DNA of 64,000 bases from Nitrospira sp. Its GTDB lineage: Bacteria > Nitrospirota > Nitrospiria > Nitrospirales > Nitrospiraceae. Where the stretch lies: positions 1-64,000 of the forward strand of contig JAHFEW010000004.1 of assembly GCA_023248215.1 (NCBI GenBank), written 5' to 3'. The position numbers and the translations under genes were made by a program. Below are positions 23,643 to 32,229 of this stretch, one piece after another. Numbering within the stretch: the stretch's first letter is position 1; every line of letters starts with the position of its first letter. Below the pieces are notes generated by a model that saw only the letters and a program-made list of their open reading frames with translations, was not told where the DNA came from and made no database searches.

Positions 23643-23951
23643 ATGCGACAGCCGGTCTGGATACCCCTGTGGGTGTTCTTCTTGATGCTGGTTCATGTTG
23701 CGAGTGTAGGTTTCTGGCATGAACCGGTTGCACAACTCATCTTTACGAGCTTCCTGATTAGCGCGATGCTGATGATGGGCCTCTATTTGCGATTGGGATT
23801 TGAAAAGATTCTTGGGTTAGGCCACATTCCTTGGATTCCGGTGCTCGTGTACGTGTTGACGCAGATTCCTACCGCTGAGGCCGCGTTCAAAACGCTACTT
23901 ACTTGTTTTATCCGTCTCAATCGCTATCTCATTGGTGTTCGATACTATTGA
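23643..23951 (+). CDS. Small membrane protein of unknown function
   Basis: The 102-residue frame has three hydrophobic segments (IPLWVFFLMLVHVASVGFW, LIFTSFLISAMLMMGLYLRL, IPWIPVLVYVLTQIP) consistent with a small integral membrane protein. It has no recognised motif and no clear ribosome-binding site, so expression is less certain than for its neighbours. Confidence 0.5.
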   Translation: MRQPVWIPLWVFFLMLVHVASVGFWHEPVAQLIFTSFLISAMLMMGLYLRLGFEKILGLGHIPWIPVLVYVLTQIPTAEAAFKTLLTCFIRLNRYLIGVRYY

Positions 23952-24056
23952 TGTATGGAAATACTGCAAGAAACGAGAGAGCACTTAACAATTACTTCGA
24001 GCAGATGCGACGACCTTTAGACCGTCTGTCGGCGACACGAGAGCGGGGGTTATCTC

Positions 24057-24596
24057 TCAATAGACGACGATCCGATCCGCCGTCTCGAACAACTGCACCA
24101 TCTTCGACAAGAGAATGGGTGTAACTGCCTGAGCTACTCGTGCCGGATCAATCTTGTAGAGCAGCATCATGGTCTGATTTCCGTAGATTTCGACGCCCAG
24201 CTTGTTCTTCAGAAAGTCGAAGTACTCGCCGTAGGTGTGTGGGATCTGCTCCACCGGCACGCCCATTTGCGCGGAGAGGCTCTGTCGTTCTCGCTCCGGC
24301 AAGCCAGCACGATCCAGCGCGGTGGTCTCAGCTCCGGTCAGCTTCCTGAACCACCCGAACCCTTTCGTCACCGACGTGACGGCGCTTGCATCCACCAGGA
24401 TCGTGACTTTGTGTCCGGCCTTCACCGCCGCCCAGGCGACGTTCGGCACCGCACAGATCTGCGCGTCATCCAGGGCGAGCGACGTTTTCATGTGGATCAG
24501 AATACTGGCCGACGACGCCTCTTCCACACCAAGTCCAGCGCTTAACACGAGTGTCGCGAACATTCCTGCTATCACGAACATGATTCGCTGGTTCAT
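24057..24596 (-). CDS. Exported DsrE/DsrF-like protein
   Basis: A signal peptide (IMFVIAGMFATLVLSAGLGV) precedes a DsrE-like fold: SASILIHMKTSLALDDAQIC, AVKAGHKVTILVDASAVTSV, TYGEYFDFLKNKLGVEIYGN and the end ETADRIVVY. Export of a DsrE-type protein suggests sulfur or metal handling in the periplasm. Its ATG overlaps the AhpD-like stop (ATGA) with GGAGGA upstream, so it is translationally coupled, last in the MerR-led operon. Confidence 0.82.
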   Translation of the reverse strand: MNQRIMFVIAGMFATLVLSAGLGVEEASSASILIHMKTSLALDDAQICAVPNVAWAAVKAGHKVTILVDASAVTSVTKGFGWFRKLTGAETTALDRAGLPERERQSLSAQMGVPVEQIPHTYGEYFDFLKNKLGVEIYGNQTMMLLYKIDPARVAQAVTPILLSKMVQLFETADRIVVY

Positions 24597-24988
24597 GATT
24601 TTCCTCCATCATCATCCTGGCTCGTCCTCTGGTGATCGCAGCAAAATGTCGCATCCGAAGTCGTCTCACGATTGAGAGATTCCTTATACGCGGCATAGGC
24701 CTTCAACGCCCATTCCTCGCCGGGACAGCCTTGCATGGTCATGGCGACCTCGAGGAATTCGATCAATTCGTCCTGCACGATTCCCTTTGCCACCGCCATC
24801 CGCACATAGGCCTGAATGCAGGGCTCACATCGAATCGCGATCGAGATGGCCATCGCCGTGAGTAGCTTGTACTTGGCGGGAACCACTCCGTCGCGATACG
24901 CCTTCTGGCGCATGCGAAGCAACCCGCCTGTGACCTCCGGACTAAGGCGACGAAATGCTGCAAAGAGTGTGTCACGCGGACTTGTCAC
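24593..24988 (-). CDS. Carboxymuconolactone-decarboxylase/AhpD-like protein
   Basis: KYKLLTAMAISIAIRCEPCI with a downstream H-less core QAYVRMAVAKGIVQDELIEF shows the CMD fold with a CxxC (CEPC). The tail SDATFCCDHQRTSQDDD adds a CC pair and a His that could bind a metal. It begins with GTG overlapping the MerR stop and overlaps the DsrE-like start, so the three genes form one tightly packed operon. Confidence 0.85.
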   Translation of the reverse strand: MTSPRDTLFAAFRRLSPEVTGGLLRMRQKAYRDGVVPAKYKLLTAMAISIAIRCEPCIQAYVRMAVAKGIVQDELIEFLEVAMTMQGCPGEEWALKAYAAYKESLNRETTSDATFCCDHQRTSQDDDGGKS

Positions 24989-25428
24989 GACTCCCTCCGT
25001 TTCTTTGATTGATTTGTGGAAGTCTGCTCTCTCTCCATATGATGCAGAATCTGACAGCGATCAATGGACTGACCAGCCCGACAGGTGCGAATCAGACCGC
25101 GCAACGCTCGGACCAAGACCTGCAAGGCTTTCATCTTCGCTTCGACGCCCTGCAATTTGACTTCCGCCTTCCGCTGCACATCACCGCAGCGTGCCTGCAC
25201 ACTCACACGAAGATTCAACAGTTCAGCGATTTCCTGCAGGGTAAAACCCAGCGCCTGAGCGTTCTTGATAAACCGCATCCGTTGTTCCTCTTCTTCCCCA
25301 TAGACCCGATATCCAGACAATCGGCGGGCAGACGGATTGAGGAGCTTGAGCCGTTCGTAGTACCGCACTGTCTGGATATTGACACCGACCGCTTTCGCAA
25401 ATTGTCCAATCGTCAGTCCTGCCGGCAT
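24985..25428 (-). CDS. MerR-family regulator with metal-type cysteines
   Basis: The N-terminal helix-turn-helix (LTIGQFAKAVGVNIQTVRYY, ERLKLLNPSARRLSGYRVYG) and coiled-coil dimer helix are standard. Three cysteines lie at the places used by mercury-type MerR: one before the long helix (VQARCGDV) and two in the C-terminal loop (RTCRAGQSIDRCQIL). This suggests it senses Hg or a similar soft metal. No merT, merP or merA lies beside it; it controls an AhpD-like and a DsrE-like gene. GGAGG precedes the ATG. Confidence 0.9.
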   Translation of the reverse strand: MPAGLTIGQFAKAVGVNIQTVRYYERLKLLNPSARRLSGYRVYGEEEEQRMRFIKNAQALGFTLQEIAELLNLRVSVQARCGDVQRKAEVKLQGVEAKMKALQVLVRALRGLIRTCRAGQSIDRCQILHHMEREQTSTNQSKKRRES

Positions 25429-25452
25429 CTCTCACCTCCCATAGGACCTTAC

Positions 25453-25477
25453 ACCCTGTAGTAGGGTACTGAGTCAA
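25453..25477 (-). promoter_or_regulatory. MerR-type operator and promoter
   Basis: Read on the minus strand, TTGACT (25477-25472) is a -35, followed by the inverted repeat ACCCT-N5-AGGGT (25453-25467) and TAAGGT as -10, with 20 bases between the hexamers. A stretched spacer with a symmetric operator inside it is the mark of MerR control. It lies directly upstream of the MerR-AhpD-DsrE operon. Confidence 0.8.
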
Positions 25478-25572
25478 GGGAGCGAGAGTTCTTTTCTTCC
25501 CGCTCTCCCTCCCGCAAGAATTCTCTCGACCAAGCGCCTCCTCTCCGCCAGTTCAACGACGAAGAGGCCGAG

Positions 25573-25991
25573 TGACCCTCCCCCGATTTTACAGCCACCT
25601 CAATAAGAGGGAGAATCGTGAAATCGGAGGTCATCATGGCAGAGGTCAAACGACGTCGGTATACCGAGGAATTTATGATGGAGGCGGCGCGGTTGGGGCG
25701 TGAGTCCGCCCACCCGGTGGCCCAGGTAGCTCGTGACATGGGGATTCCAGACAACATGCTGTATCGTTGGACCGCTCAGAACCGGCAGGGCGAGGCTCAC
25801 GGCACCACTCGGGCCGCCCAGCGCGCCGAGGCCGAGGAGCTCGCACGGGTGAAGCGGGAGTTGGCGCGGGTGACCCAGGAGCGAGATTTTTCACGACGTG
25901 CGGCGGCGTTCTTCGCGAGGGAATCCCGATGAAATACTGGGCCATTCGCGACCACAGCCATCGCTACCCCATCCGGCTCATGTGCCGCGCG
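25573..25991 (+). mobile_element. IS3-family element fragment (5' end, orfA and start of orfB)
   Basis: The left end TGACCCTCCCCCGATTTTAC is a typical IS3-type terminus. OrfA (25636-25932) is complete, with the helix-turn-helix RRRYTEEFMMEAARLGRESA, HPVAQVARDMGIPDNMLYRW and the leucine-zipper tail ending AAAFFARESR. OrfB starts at the ATGA overlap (25929) with MKYWAIRDHSHRYPIRLMCR but is lost after about 21 codons. The element is therefore cut and immobile. It separates the MerR operon from the second copy of the 842-bp repeat. Confidence 0.85.
25636..25932 (+). CDS. IS3-family transposase OrfA
   Basis: The intact OrfA of the truncated IS3 element (98 residues) has a helix-turn-helix (PVAQVARDMGIPDNMLYRWT) for binding the IS ends and a Glu/Arg-rich coiled coil (AEAEELARVKRELARVTQER). 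Without orfB, which carries the DDE catalytic domain, it cannot transpose but could still repress or bind related elements. ATG 25636 has GGAGG upstream. Confidence 0.85.
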   Translation: MAEVKRRRYTEEFMMEAARLGRESAHPVAQVARDMGIPDNMLYRWTAQNRQGEAHGTTRAAQRAEAEELARVKRELARVTQERDFSRRAAAFFARESR

Positions 25992-26093
25992 CCGGTCCGC
26001 ACGGACATGGGACCTCGGGCAGGTCGAACTCCGGACCCATCTCGTGGCCGAGGGTCTGCACCATGGGCCTTGGAGAGTGCCGTGCACCCCCGG

Positions 26094-26240
26094 CTAGATT
26101 TCTGGCTGCAGGATGCGGCGGCGCACCAGATAGAGAGTCGCGAGCGCACAGATGACGAGGAGCCGCTGCGCGTTCTTGCACAAACCCCGGTAACGGACTT
26201 TCGTGGATCCGAAGATCCGTTTGATGACCCCTTTTGGGAC
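26094..26240 (-). pseudogene. IS5-like transposase C-terminal fragment
   Basis: On the minus strand the DNA reads GVIKRIFGSTKVRYRGLCKN, AQRLLVICALATLYLVRRRI and a stop at 26096-26094. This is the conserved end of IS5-type transposases (K-V-R-Y-R-G-L-x-K-N, T-L-Y-x-x-R-R). Only about 48 codons remain. Its upstream edge falls exactly at the left boundary of the second 842-bp repeat copy (26240/26241), so the junction cut the element. Confidence 0.78.
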
Positions 26241-26475
26241 TCCTTGATGGACCTCCCCCAGACTTCTACGACATCACCTGGGCCTATAGATCTGTGCCGA
26301 TCCTCAGCCATTGCCTAAAACTGTAGCATCGCATTTATTTTCTCCGCCACGACCGGTTTTTTTCGTGACCGGCAATCCAACCGGCCACCGTCCTCCGTAG
26401 CTCCACACAGAAGGCCGGTCGATGTCGAACAGAACCAGGCCATCACCCGCTCACTTTCAACCAGGAGGACGTATC

Positions 26476-26952
26476 ATGTCTCAACGAATTGCCTCTCTCG
26501 CCATGGTCCTCGGACTCGCCCTGACGGTCTCGGCCTGCAATACCATGGGTTCCTCGCCCGCCGGCACTGGTTTTGTCGAGAAATCACTGTACGACCGGCT
26601 GGGCGGCAAGACAGCCATCACCGCCGTGGTGGACGACTTCGTCGGTCGCGTGGCGGCCGACAACCGCATCAACGGGAAGTTTGCGAATGCCAATATTCCG
26701 CGTTTGAAATCGATGCTCGTCGACCAGATTTGCCAAGCCTCTGGCGGGCCCTGCACGTATACGGGTCGAGACATGAAAAGCACGCATGCCGGCATGGGCG
26801 TCAGCAGCAGCGACTTCGATGCCCTCGTCGGAGACCTCGTCGCCACGTTGAACAAGTTTAAAGTTCCCGAGCGTGAAAAGAATGAACTGCTCGGCGCGCT
26901 CGGCCCGATGAAAGGAGACATCGTCGAGAAACCGATGGCGTCGATGCGTTAG
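26476..26952 (+). CDS. Truncated-haemoglobin-like lipoprotein, copy 2
   Basis: The protein is identical to the one encoded at 13594-14070: lipoprotein signal with lipobox VSAC, then a group I truncated-haemoglobin domain with STHAGMG at the proximal His. The ribosome-binding site and about 235 bases of upstream DNA are also duplicated, so this copy should be expressed if the promoter lies within the repeat. The gene dose of this globin is therefore two. Confidence 0.9.
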   Translation: MSQRIASLAMVLGLALTVSACNTMGSSPAGTGFVEKSLYDRLGGKTAITAVVDDFVGRVAADNRINGKFANANIPRLKSMLVDQICQASGGPCTYTGRDMKSTHAGMGVSSSDFDALVGDLVATLNKFKVPEREKNELLGALGPMKGDIVEKPMASMR

Positions 26953-26978
26953 TCCCTATTTCCGTGCCTTCAACCCCT

Positions 26979-27009
26979 GGCAGGGGCAGCCACGCCGGCT
27001 GCCCCTGCC
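26979..27009 (+). terminator. GC-rich hairpin after haemoglobin-like gene, copy 2
   Basis: The 13-bp stem described at 14097-14127 is repeated here without change. Confidence 0.75.
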
Positions 27010-27050
27010 CCATGCCTCCCCTACCCGCGACCTCATCGTTCGTCTCTGAA

Positions 27051-27068
27051 CTGTAAGCCGCCTCACAG
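27051..27068. promoter_or_regulatory. Orphan CRP-type palindrome in repeat copy 2
   Basis: CTGTAAGCCGCCTCACAG is identical to the site at 14169-14186, but the repeat ends 14 bases further on. The TACAAT box and downstream gene are missing, so no aligned -10 is present. It may bind the regulator without effect or act as a decoy. Confidence 0.6.
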
Positions 27069-27302
27069 ATCGGCACGAACATTCCCTCGTCGCCATCATC
27101 ACCGATACCGATAATACAGACGAAAAGGAAGGGCTGTTGGAACGAACCGGCAGAGCGATCCCCTCACCCTCCAGAACGCCCGATTTCTCTGCACTCAGAC
27201 AACAGGCTGTTGGATCTGACTGATCTGCTGGTTCACGACCTGCACGACGGTTCGTCGCCGCATCTTGATCGAACTTACCCCTCCCGATTATAGTGATGCG
27301 CT

Positions 27303-30300
27303 ATGCGCAGGAACGCCTCGTCTCGTCGCGGGCAGGAGGACCGTCCCCCTTCGAAACAGGAGGCGGTTCCCCTGACGCCTCGCCCCGAACCGCCCGCACT
27401 CCTCGCCGCCTTTCACGCCCTGTCCGCCAACGACGTGTATGCGATGGCGTCGAAAGACCGCGTGGTGCGAGGATACGGCTATTACCAGCAGCAGCGGCTT
27501 CACCACTATCTCTGGAGCCAGGATCGCGCCACGCTGACGGCGCAGGTGCAAGGGACCCGGCTCTACGCGGTCATCTTTTCCCTCGACAACGGATTTCTCG
27601 CGGCCTCCTGCGATTGTCCGGCCTGGAACCCCGACTGGCTCTGCAAACATGTTCTGTGCGCCTGCTTCACCACGAAGCACCTGCTCTCGCCGGAGGCGTT
27701 CAGATTACCGGATCGACAGCAAATCCGGCTGCCTGCGCTCCGGACTGAACTGCTCGGCAACGACCCGAAATCGAGCGAGACGCCGGGAGCCACCCGCAAA
27801 GGTTCTGCCCGCAAGGGGACGATCTATGAGATCGTCATCGATGCCCGTCACGCGTACCCGCAGCTTCTGATCCATCGGAACGGATCGCCGCTCCCTGGGA
27901 GTTGGGCCCCTGCGCTTCCTCCCGAGCTGGTTCCTCTGCTCAACACCTCCTGGTTCATGTCCGGGTTCGGGGAAGACCCGTTGCTGCACTACCTTAGATG
28001 CCACGACCGGCCCTACCAGATCGTGCTGGAGACCGGCCGAGAATCCGTACCGCTCTGCTGGACCCCATCGGTCACGTGCCGGAGCAAGACGGAGATCGAC
28101 CCAGCTGGCGATCAGGTCCGGATCCGCGCGGTCTGCCTCGCCGACGGGGTGGCCCTCGAACGGATCGTCCGCTTCAGGACCTTCGTCGCGGATCTGGGCG
28201 GCGGACGGCTTCTCTATTTGGAGGACGAGGGCGGATGGGCCTCATTTCGCTCGCTGCAGCAATGTTTCAACGAGGTCGATCCGTTCCTCGATCCCTATGA
28301 TGATCGCGACGAGGGACTCCGCACGGTCACGTTGCCGGATGGCTCACGGTATGGACGGTGGCAGGGCATCACCCGCGAGACGGAGTTCACGGTCTCGCTC
28401 GACGAGTTTCGGTCGGCCCACATCGATCTCACCAGAAAGCAGGCCGACCGGACCCTGCGCGATCTCATGCTGAAGGTGGATGGAACGGTGTCTGTGGTTC
28501 AAGGCCCTGAATCTCCTCCGGAGGGTGGCGCGCCCTCGTACGCTCTGATCCTGAAGCCTCCAGACGACCCCCGGGACAATCCGACCGCCCCATGGAAGCT
28601 GCTGGCACAAAGTCGGATAGGTGACCTCTGCTCTGCCCCAAGCCTCTCAACCTTTTCATGCATCGCGGCATTGGAGCAAGGTCGCGCGGTCTCCAGCCCG
28701 TTGCGCGCGCAGAAACGCAAGACCGTGCTCTACGACGCGTTTTTCACACTCCTTTCCGTACAGGATTCGAAGCAGCGAGACCACCGCATCAAAACGACCC
28801 TCGCCCCGGAGTCCTGGTCACGCACGATCGGCGACGAGGCCTATCGATGGCTGAGACAGCGCCTGTCGGTCTATGCCCGGCCGGATGTGCGGTTACTGAT
28901 TCGCGCAGGGCATTGGTACCTGCAGCCGATCGACAAGGCCCGGGAAGCTTTACTGTACCGAATTCCGTTCGACACCTTCGGCCCGGAGATCTTTCGCGGC
29001 ATGCGGCGCGCCGATGAGATGAGGATCGACGCGCGTCTGCTGTTCCAACGATTGCCGGATCTCCTGGAGAAGCTCTCCACAGCCGGGATCGAATTCCTGT
29101 ATGAAGACAGGCCCATCCAGTCCTCTCGGTGGGATTGCTCGGTCCAGGTGGAGCGTGGCGACCAGGAAGGGACCGGGATCGACTGGTTTGAAATCCGGCC
29201 GGAGATCCGCTGTAACGGCGTGGCGCTGGAGGAGGCGGAGTGGCGTGCGGCCCTCCAGCAGGGTGGACTGATCGACAACGAACGCGGCCTGCGGGTCCTG
29301 GATGGCCACACTCTGGAACGGCTACGGGCGATCCTCGACCTCACCGGAGCGGCGCAGGCGGATCGAGACACAGCGCAGATCGTGCGCGTACCCCGGCTAC
29401 AGGTACTCGACTGGCTGGCATTGCGCAAGCAGGGCATCGCGGTCTCATTGCCTGCCGAGGACGAGGCCGTGCTCGGTCGTCTCCTGGGATTCACCCGGAT
29501 CGCCGCGCGGCCCCTGCCGAAGGGTTTGCACGCAACCCTCCGCCCCTATCAGCGGGAGGGCTTTGCCTGGTTGGCGTTTCTCTACGAGCACCGCTTCGGC
29601 GCCTGTTTGGCGGACGACATGGGATTGGGAAAGACGCTCCAGGCCATCTGCCTGTTGGCGGCCATCGAGGAAGGGCGCATCAAGGCGTCGATGGGTGTGA
29701 AGGGCCCTCACCTGGTGGTCGTGCCGACGAGTCTACTCTTCAACTGGGAACAGGAACTTGCGCGCTTCGCTCCCGGCTTGAAGGTCCATGTCTACAGCGG
29801 CAGCGAGCGGACCCTCGATGCGGAGGATGGCGAGGTCGTCCTCACGACATATGGACTCGTTCGCCGGGACATCGACCGATTGGAACGTATGGCGTTTCAC
29901 GTCATCGTGTTCGACGAAGCCCAGACGGTGAAGAATATCCTGGCGGGCACCACGGGCGCGGTCCGCCGACTCAGGGGGCGCTTCAACATTGCGTTGACCG
30001 GCACCCCCCTTGAAAATCACGTGGGCGAGTACTTCTCGGTAATCGATCTCTGTCTGCCCGGACTCCTCGGCGACTACGATCGGTTCAAGGCAGATCTCAA
30101 ACGTGTCCAAGGCAGCGCGCTGGAGCGGTTGCTTGGCCGGACCAGGCCCTTCATCTTGCGGCGGACGAAGACCGAGATTCTCCACGACTTGCCGCCGAAA
30201 ATCGAGAGCGAGGTATTCCTCGACTTAACCGAGCGGCAAAAGGCGCTCTACCAGCAGACGGTCGCCCAAATCCGCTCCACGATCGACGAGGCCTACCGCA

Positions 30301-30935
30301 CCAAAACTTCCGGTCAGGCCCAGTTCATCGCACTGACGGCCATCCTCAAACTCCGCCAGCTCTGCCTCTCTCCTCGCCTCCTAACGAACCGCGCCGACGA
30401 ACCCTCGCCCAAACTCAGCTTCCTGGTGGAACGGCTGCAAGTCTTGCTGGACGAGGGGCACAGCGCCCTCGTCTTCTCGCAGTTCACCAGTTTTCTCGAT
30501 CTGGTGCAGGAATCCTGCGCCCGGCACGCGCTGCCGCATCACCGGCTGGATGGCTCCACAGCGGCGACCGCGCGCAAGGATCGTGTGGCGGCGTTTCAGA
30601 GCGGCGAACAACCGGGTGTGTTTCTCTTAAGTCTCAAGGCGGGGGGCCAGGGACTGAATCTCACCAAAGCGACCTACGTGTTTCATCTAGACCCTTGGTG
30701 GAATCCGGCGGTGGAAAACCAGGCATCGGACCGCGCACACCGCATCGGGCAACAGCGGACTGTCTCGATCGTGCGGATTCTCATGCGCCACAGCATCGAG
30801 GAAAAGATGATCGCGCTCAAGCAGCGAAAACTCGATCTGTACGACGCGGTCATGGCCGGCGCGGTGCGCGGTGCCGGGCAGGGCCTGTTGACGAAAGCCG
30901 ACTTCGAGTTCCTGCTCTCTCCGAACGCCGGCTGA
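27303..30935 (+). CDS. SWIM zinc-finger SNF2-family helicase
   Basis: The 1210-residue protein has a SWIM finger near residue 100 (SCDCPAWNPDWLCKHVLC, pattern CxC...CxH) and a C-terminal SNF2 motor: LADDMGLGKTLQAI (motif I), HLVVVPTSLLFNWEQEL, FDEAQTVKN (DEAQ in place of DEAH), IALTGTPLENH (III), VFSQFTSFLDLV (IV), LSLKAGGQGLNLT (V) and DRAHRIGQ (VI). Bacterial members of this group are thought to remodel DNA-protein complexes or help RNA polymerase recycling; the exact role is not known. The start ATG has no clear ribosome-binding site. Its own neighbours give no hint of a defence system. Confidence 0.92.
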   Translation: MRRNASSRRGQEDRPPSKQEAVPLTPRPEPPALLAAFHALSANDVYAMASKDRVVRGYGYYQQQRLHHYLWSQDRATLTAQVQGTRLYAVIFSLDNGFLAASCDCPAWNPDWLCKHVLCACFTTKHLLSPEAFRLPDRQQIRLPALRTELLGNDPKSSETPGATRKGSARKGTIYEIVIDARHAYPQLLIHRNGSPLPGSWAPALPPELVPLLNTSWFMSGFGEDPLLHYLRCHDRPYQIVLETGRESVPLCWTPSVTCRSKTEIDPAGDQVRIRAVCLADGVALERIVRFRTFVADLGGGRLLYLEDEGGWASFRSLQQCFNEVDPFLDPYDDRDEGLRTVTLPDGSRYGRWQGITRETEFTVSLDEFRSAHIDLTRKQADRTLRDLMLKVDGTVSVVQGPESPPEGGAPSYALILKPPDDPRDNPTAPWKLLAQSRIGDLCSAPSLSTFSCIAALEQGRAVSSPLRAQKRKTVLYDAFFTLLSVQDSKQRDHRIKTTLAPESWSRTIGDEAYRWLRQRLSVYARPDVRLLIRAGHWYLQPIDKAREALLYRIPFDTFGPEIFRGMRRADEMRIDARLLFQRLPDLLEKLSTAGIEFLYEDRPIQSSRWDCSVQVERGDQEGTGIDWFEIRPEIRCNGVALEEAEWRAALQQGGLIDNERGLRVLDGHTLERLRAILDLTGAAQADRDTAQIVRVPRLQVLDWLALRKQGIAVSLPAEDEAVLGRLLGFTRIAARPLPKGLHATLRPYQREGFAWLAFLYEHRFGACLADDMGLGKTLQAICLLAAIEEGRIKASMGVKGPHLVVVPTSLLFNWEQELARFAPGLKVHVYSGSERTLDAEDGEVVLTTYGLVRRDIDRLERMAFHVIVFDEAQTVKNILAGTTGAVRRLRGRFNIALTGTPLENHVGEYFSVIDLCLPGLLGDYDRFKADLKRVQGSALERLLGRTRPFILRRTKTEILHDLPPKIESEVFLDLTERQKALYQQTVAQIRSTIDEAYRTKTSGQAQFIALTAILKLRQLCLSPRLLTNRADEPSPKLSFLVERLQVLLDEGHSALVFSQFTSFLDLVQESCARHALPHHRLDGSTAATARKDRVAAFQSGEQPGVFLLSLKAGGQGLNLTKATYVFHLDPWWNPAVENQASDRAHRIGQQRTVSIVRILMRHSIEEKMIALKQRKLDLYDAVMAGAVRGAGQGLLTKADFEFLLSPNAG

Positions 30936-30956
30936 GCGGAGCCTGCCGGCGCGATC

Positions 30957-31034
30957 ATGACCGACACCGACAACACCGGAGAATCCGTCACGGCCGACTA
31001 CGGGGACATCGTGTTCAAGAAGCGGCCTCAGTGA
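30957..31034 (+). CDS. Possible 25-residue peptide ORF after helicase gene
   Basis: ATG at 30957 opens MTDTDNTGESVTADYGDIVF and stops at 31034. A related frame, IITDTDNTDEKEGLLE, lies upstream of the helicase gene at about 27098. The repeated TDTDNT hints that this is a real coding remnant, perhaps the C-terminus of a lost gene. No ribosome-binding site is evident. Confidence 0.3.
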   Translation: MTDTDNTGESVTADYGDIVFKKRPQ

Positions 31035-32229
31035 CCTAGCTCGCCTTTTCCATCTCCACCCGCCGACTTGCTGTGAACGGAGGACCATCTATCGATAAAT
31101 GTCGCGTCAAGCGACGACCCCGTTTACTGTCCCTTGAACTGGGAATAGTCCTTCTGGGAGGAATGAGCACCATGGCACGTTCGTGGAAAGGCCGCTAATG
31201 CGCGGATCATCATGACCGGTCCCCTGGGGCATGTTGCGACCGCAACGGGTCTCAACACCGCCCGAAACACCCCACCTGGTTTCTCGGGTCATTGCTTCCT
31301 CTGCCATTCAATGGTCACAACACTCCGCTGGTCCAACGACTTCGGCCTTGGTCGCGCAACAGTGAATGAGGCACCCCTCTGTGCAGCGTTTTTTGCTTGT
31401 ACGTTGCGAACTGTACAGGGGCCTGACGGGACAAGGAAAGGGGGAGGCCATATGGTGGTGAGTTGGAGACGGCGACACAGAAGGCAGTGGGATCAGCCAC
31501 GACCGCGCCTCGATTAGACAATCTGACCGCCAGGCTGGTTGCGCGCTCGGTGTGTGGCTGGTCCTGCTCCCGAGCCCAATAGTGGCTGATGAAGCCGGCC
31601 AGGATCGGCTCGATATGTGACCAACACCGTGCTCATCGCCCGTGCCCCGAGGCGAATCACAATGGCCCCGTGTTTGAGCCATACTTGGGCCAGCTTCTGC
31701 GATACTGGAGCGAGGAGAGAGGAGGCAGCCACGTATACAGCGATGAACTCTTCTATGGCGGACATGCTGGAGAACTGAGAGAACGAGATCGCCGCATTGT
31801 GTCGGATTGGTGGTTCGACTTGTGCTCCCTGGTCACACCAGCCAAGTACCCTGACGCGTCGAGACACATCGCGGCGTTGTAAGCGCATCAGTGCGGGACG
31901 CTCGTTGGTGATTTGGCAGGAGGAGCCGCCGTCAGAACGGACAGACCGACTGCTCCGTTCCCCGAACGGGCAGGTGAGTCTGCCGGGTACGGTACTGCGC
32001 TCAGCATGGCAGGCAGAACCCATTTGCCAACACACATGCATCGTTCGGGTGAACAAAATTACATCTCCCGGGTGATAGCTCTCAGTGAGGTCCTGGTCCA
32101 CATTAACTGTATACGTTATACGTTATGTTAGACGGTCGCATCGACACGGCGGTCAGAGGAGCAGGCAACAGAAAAACTCTTATTTCCCCGTCTGGAACAG
32201 ATCGACAAAGCGGCATGAGTAGGGAGAGG

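Larger units (their letters stand above)
26241..27082. repeat. 842-bp direct repeat, copy 2
   Basis: This is a nearly identical direct copy of 13359-14200 (two base differences found). Its left end abuts an IS5-like transposase fragment. It lacks the cupin gene on the left and the TACAAT promoter box and thioredoxin-fold gene on the right. Copy 2 therefore looks like a derived insertion of a fragment, with an orphan CRP-type palindrome at 27051-27068. Confidence 0.95.

Noticed and set aside
27303..30935. SNF2 helicase as part of a DISARM- or BREX-like defence island
   Set aside because: No methylase, phospholipase D, PglZ or other partner lies next to it.
31269..31320. CFLCH motif in a plus-strand ORF, read as a c-type cytochrome
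   Set aside because: It is a single motif in a short ORF without signal peptide or homologous context, inside degraded DNA.
31514..32101. 195-codon minus-strand ORF in the gene-poor stretch
   Set aside because: No motif, signal or ribosome-binding site is seen; it is probably a chance frame in high-GC decayed DNA.
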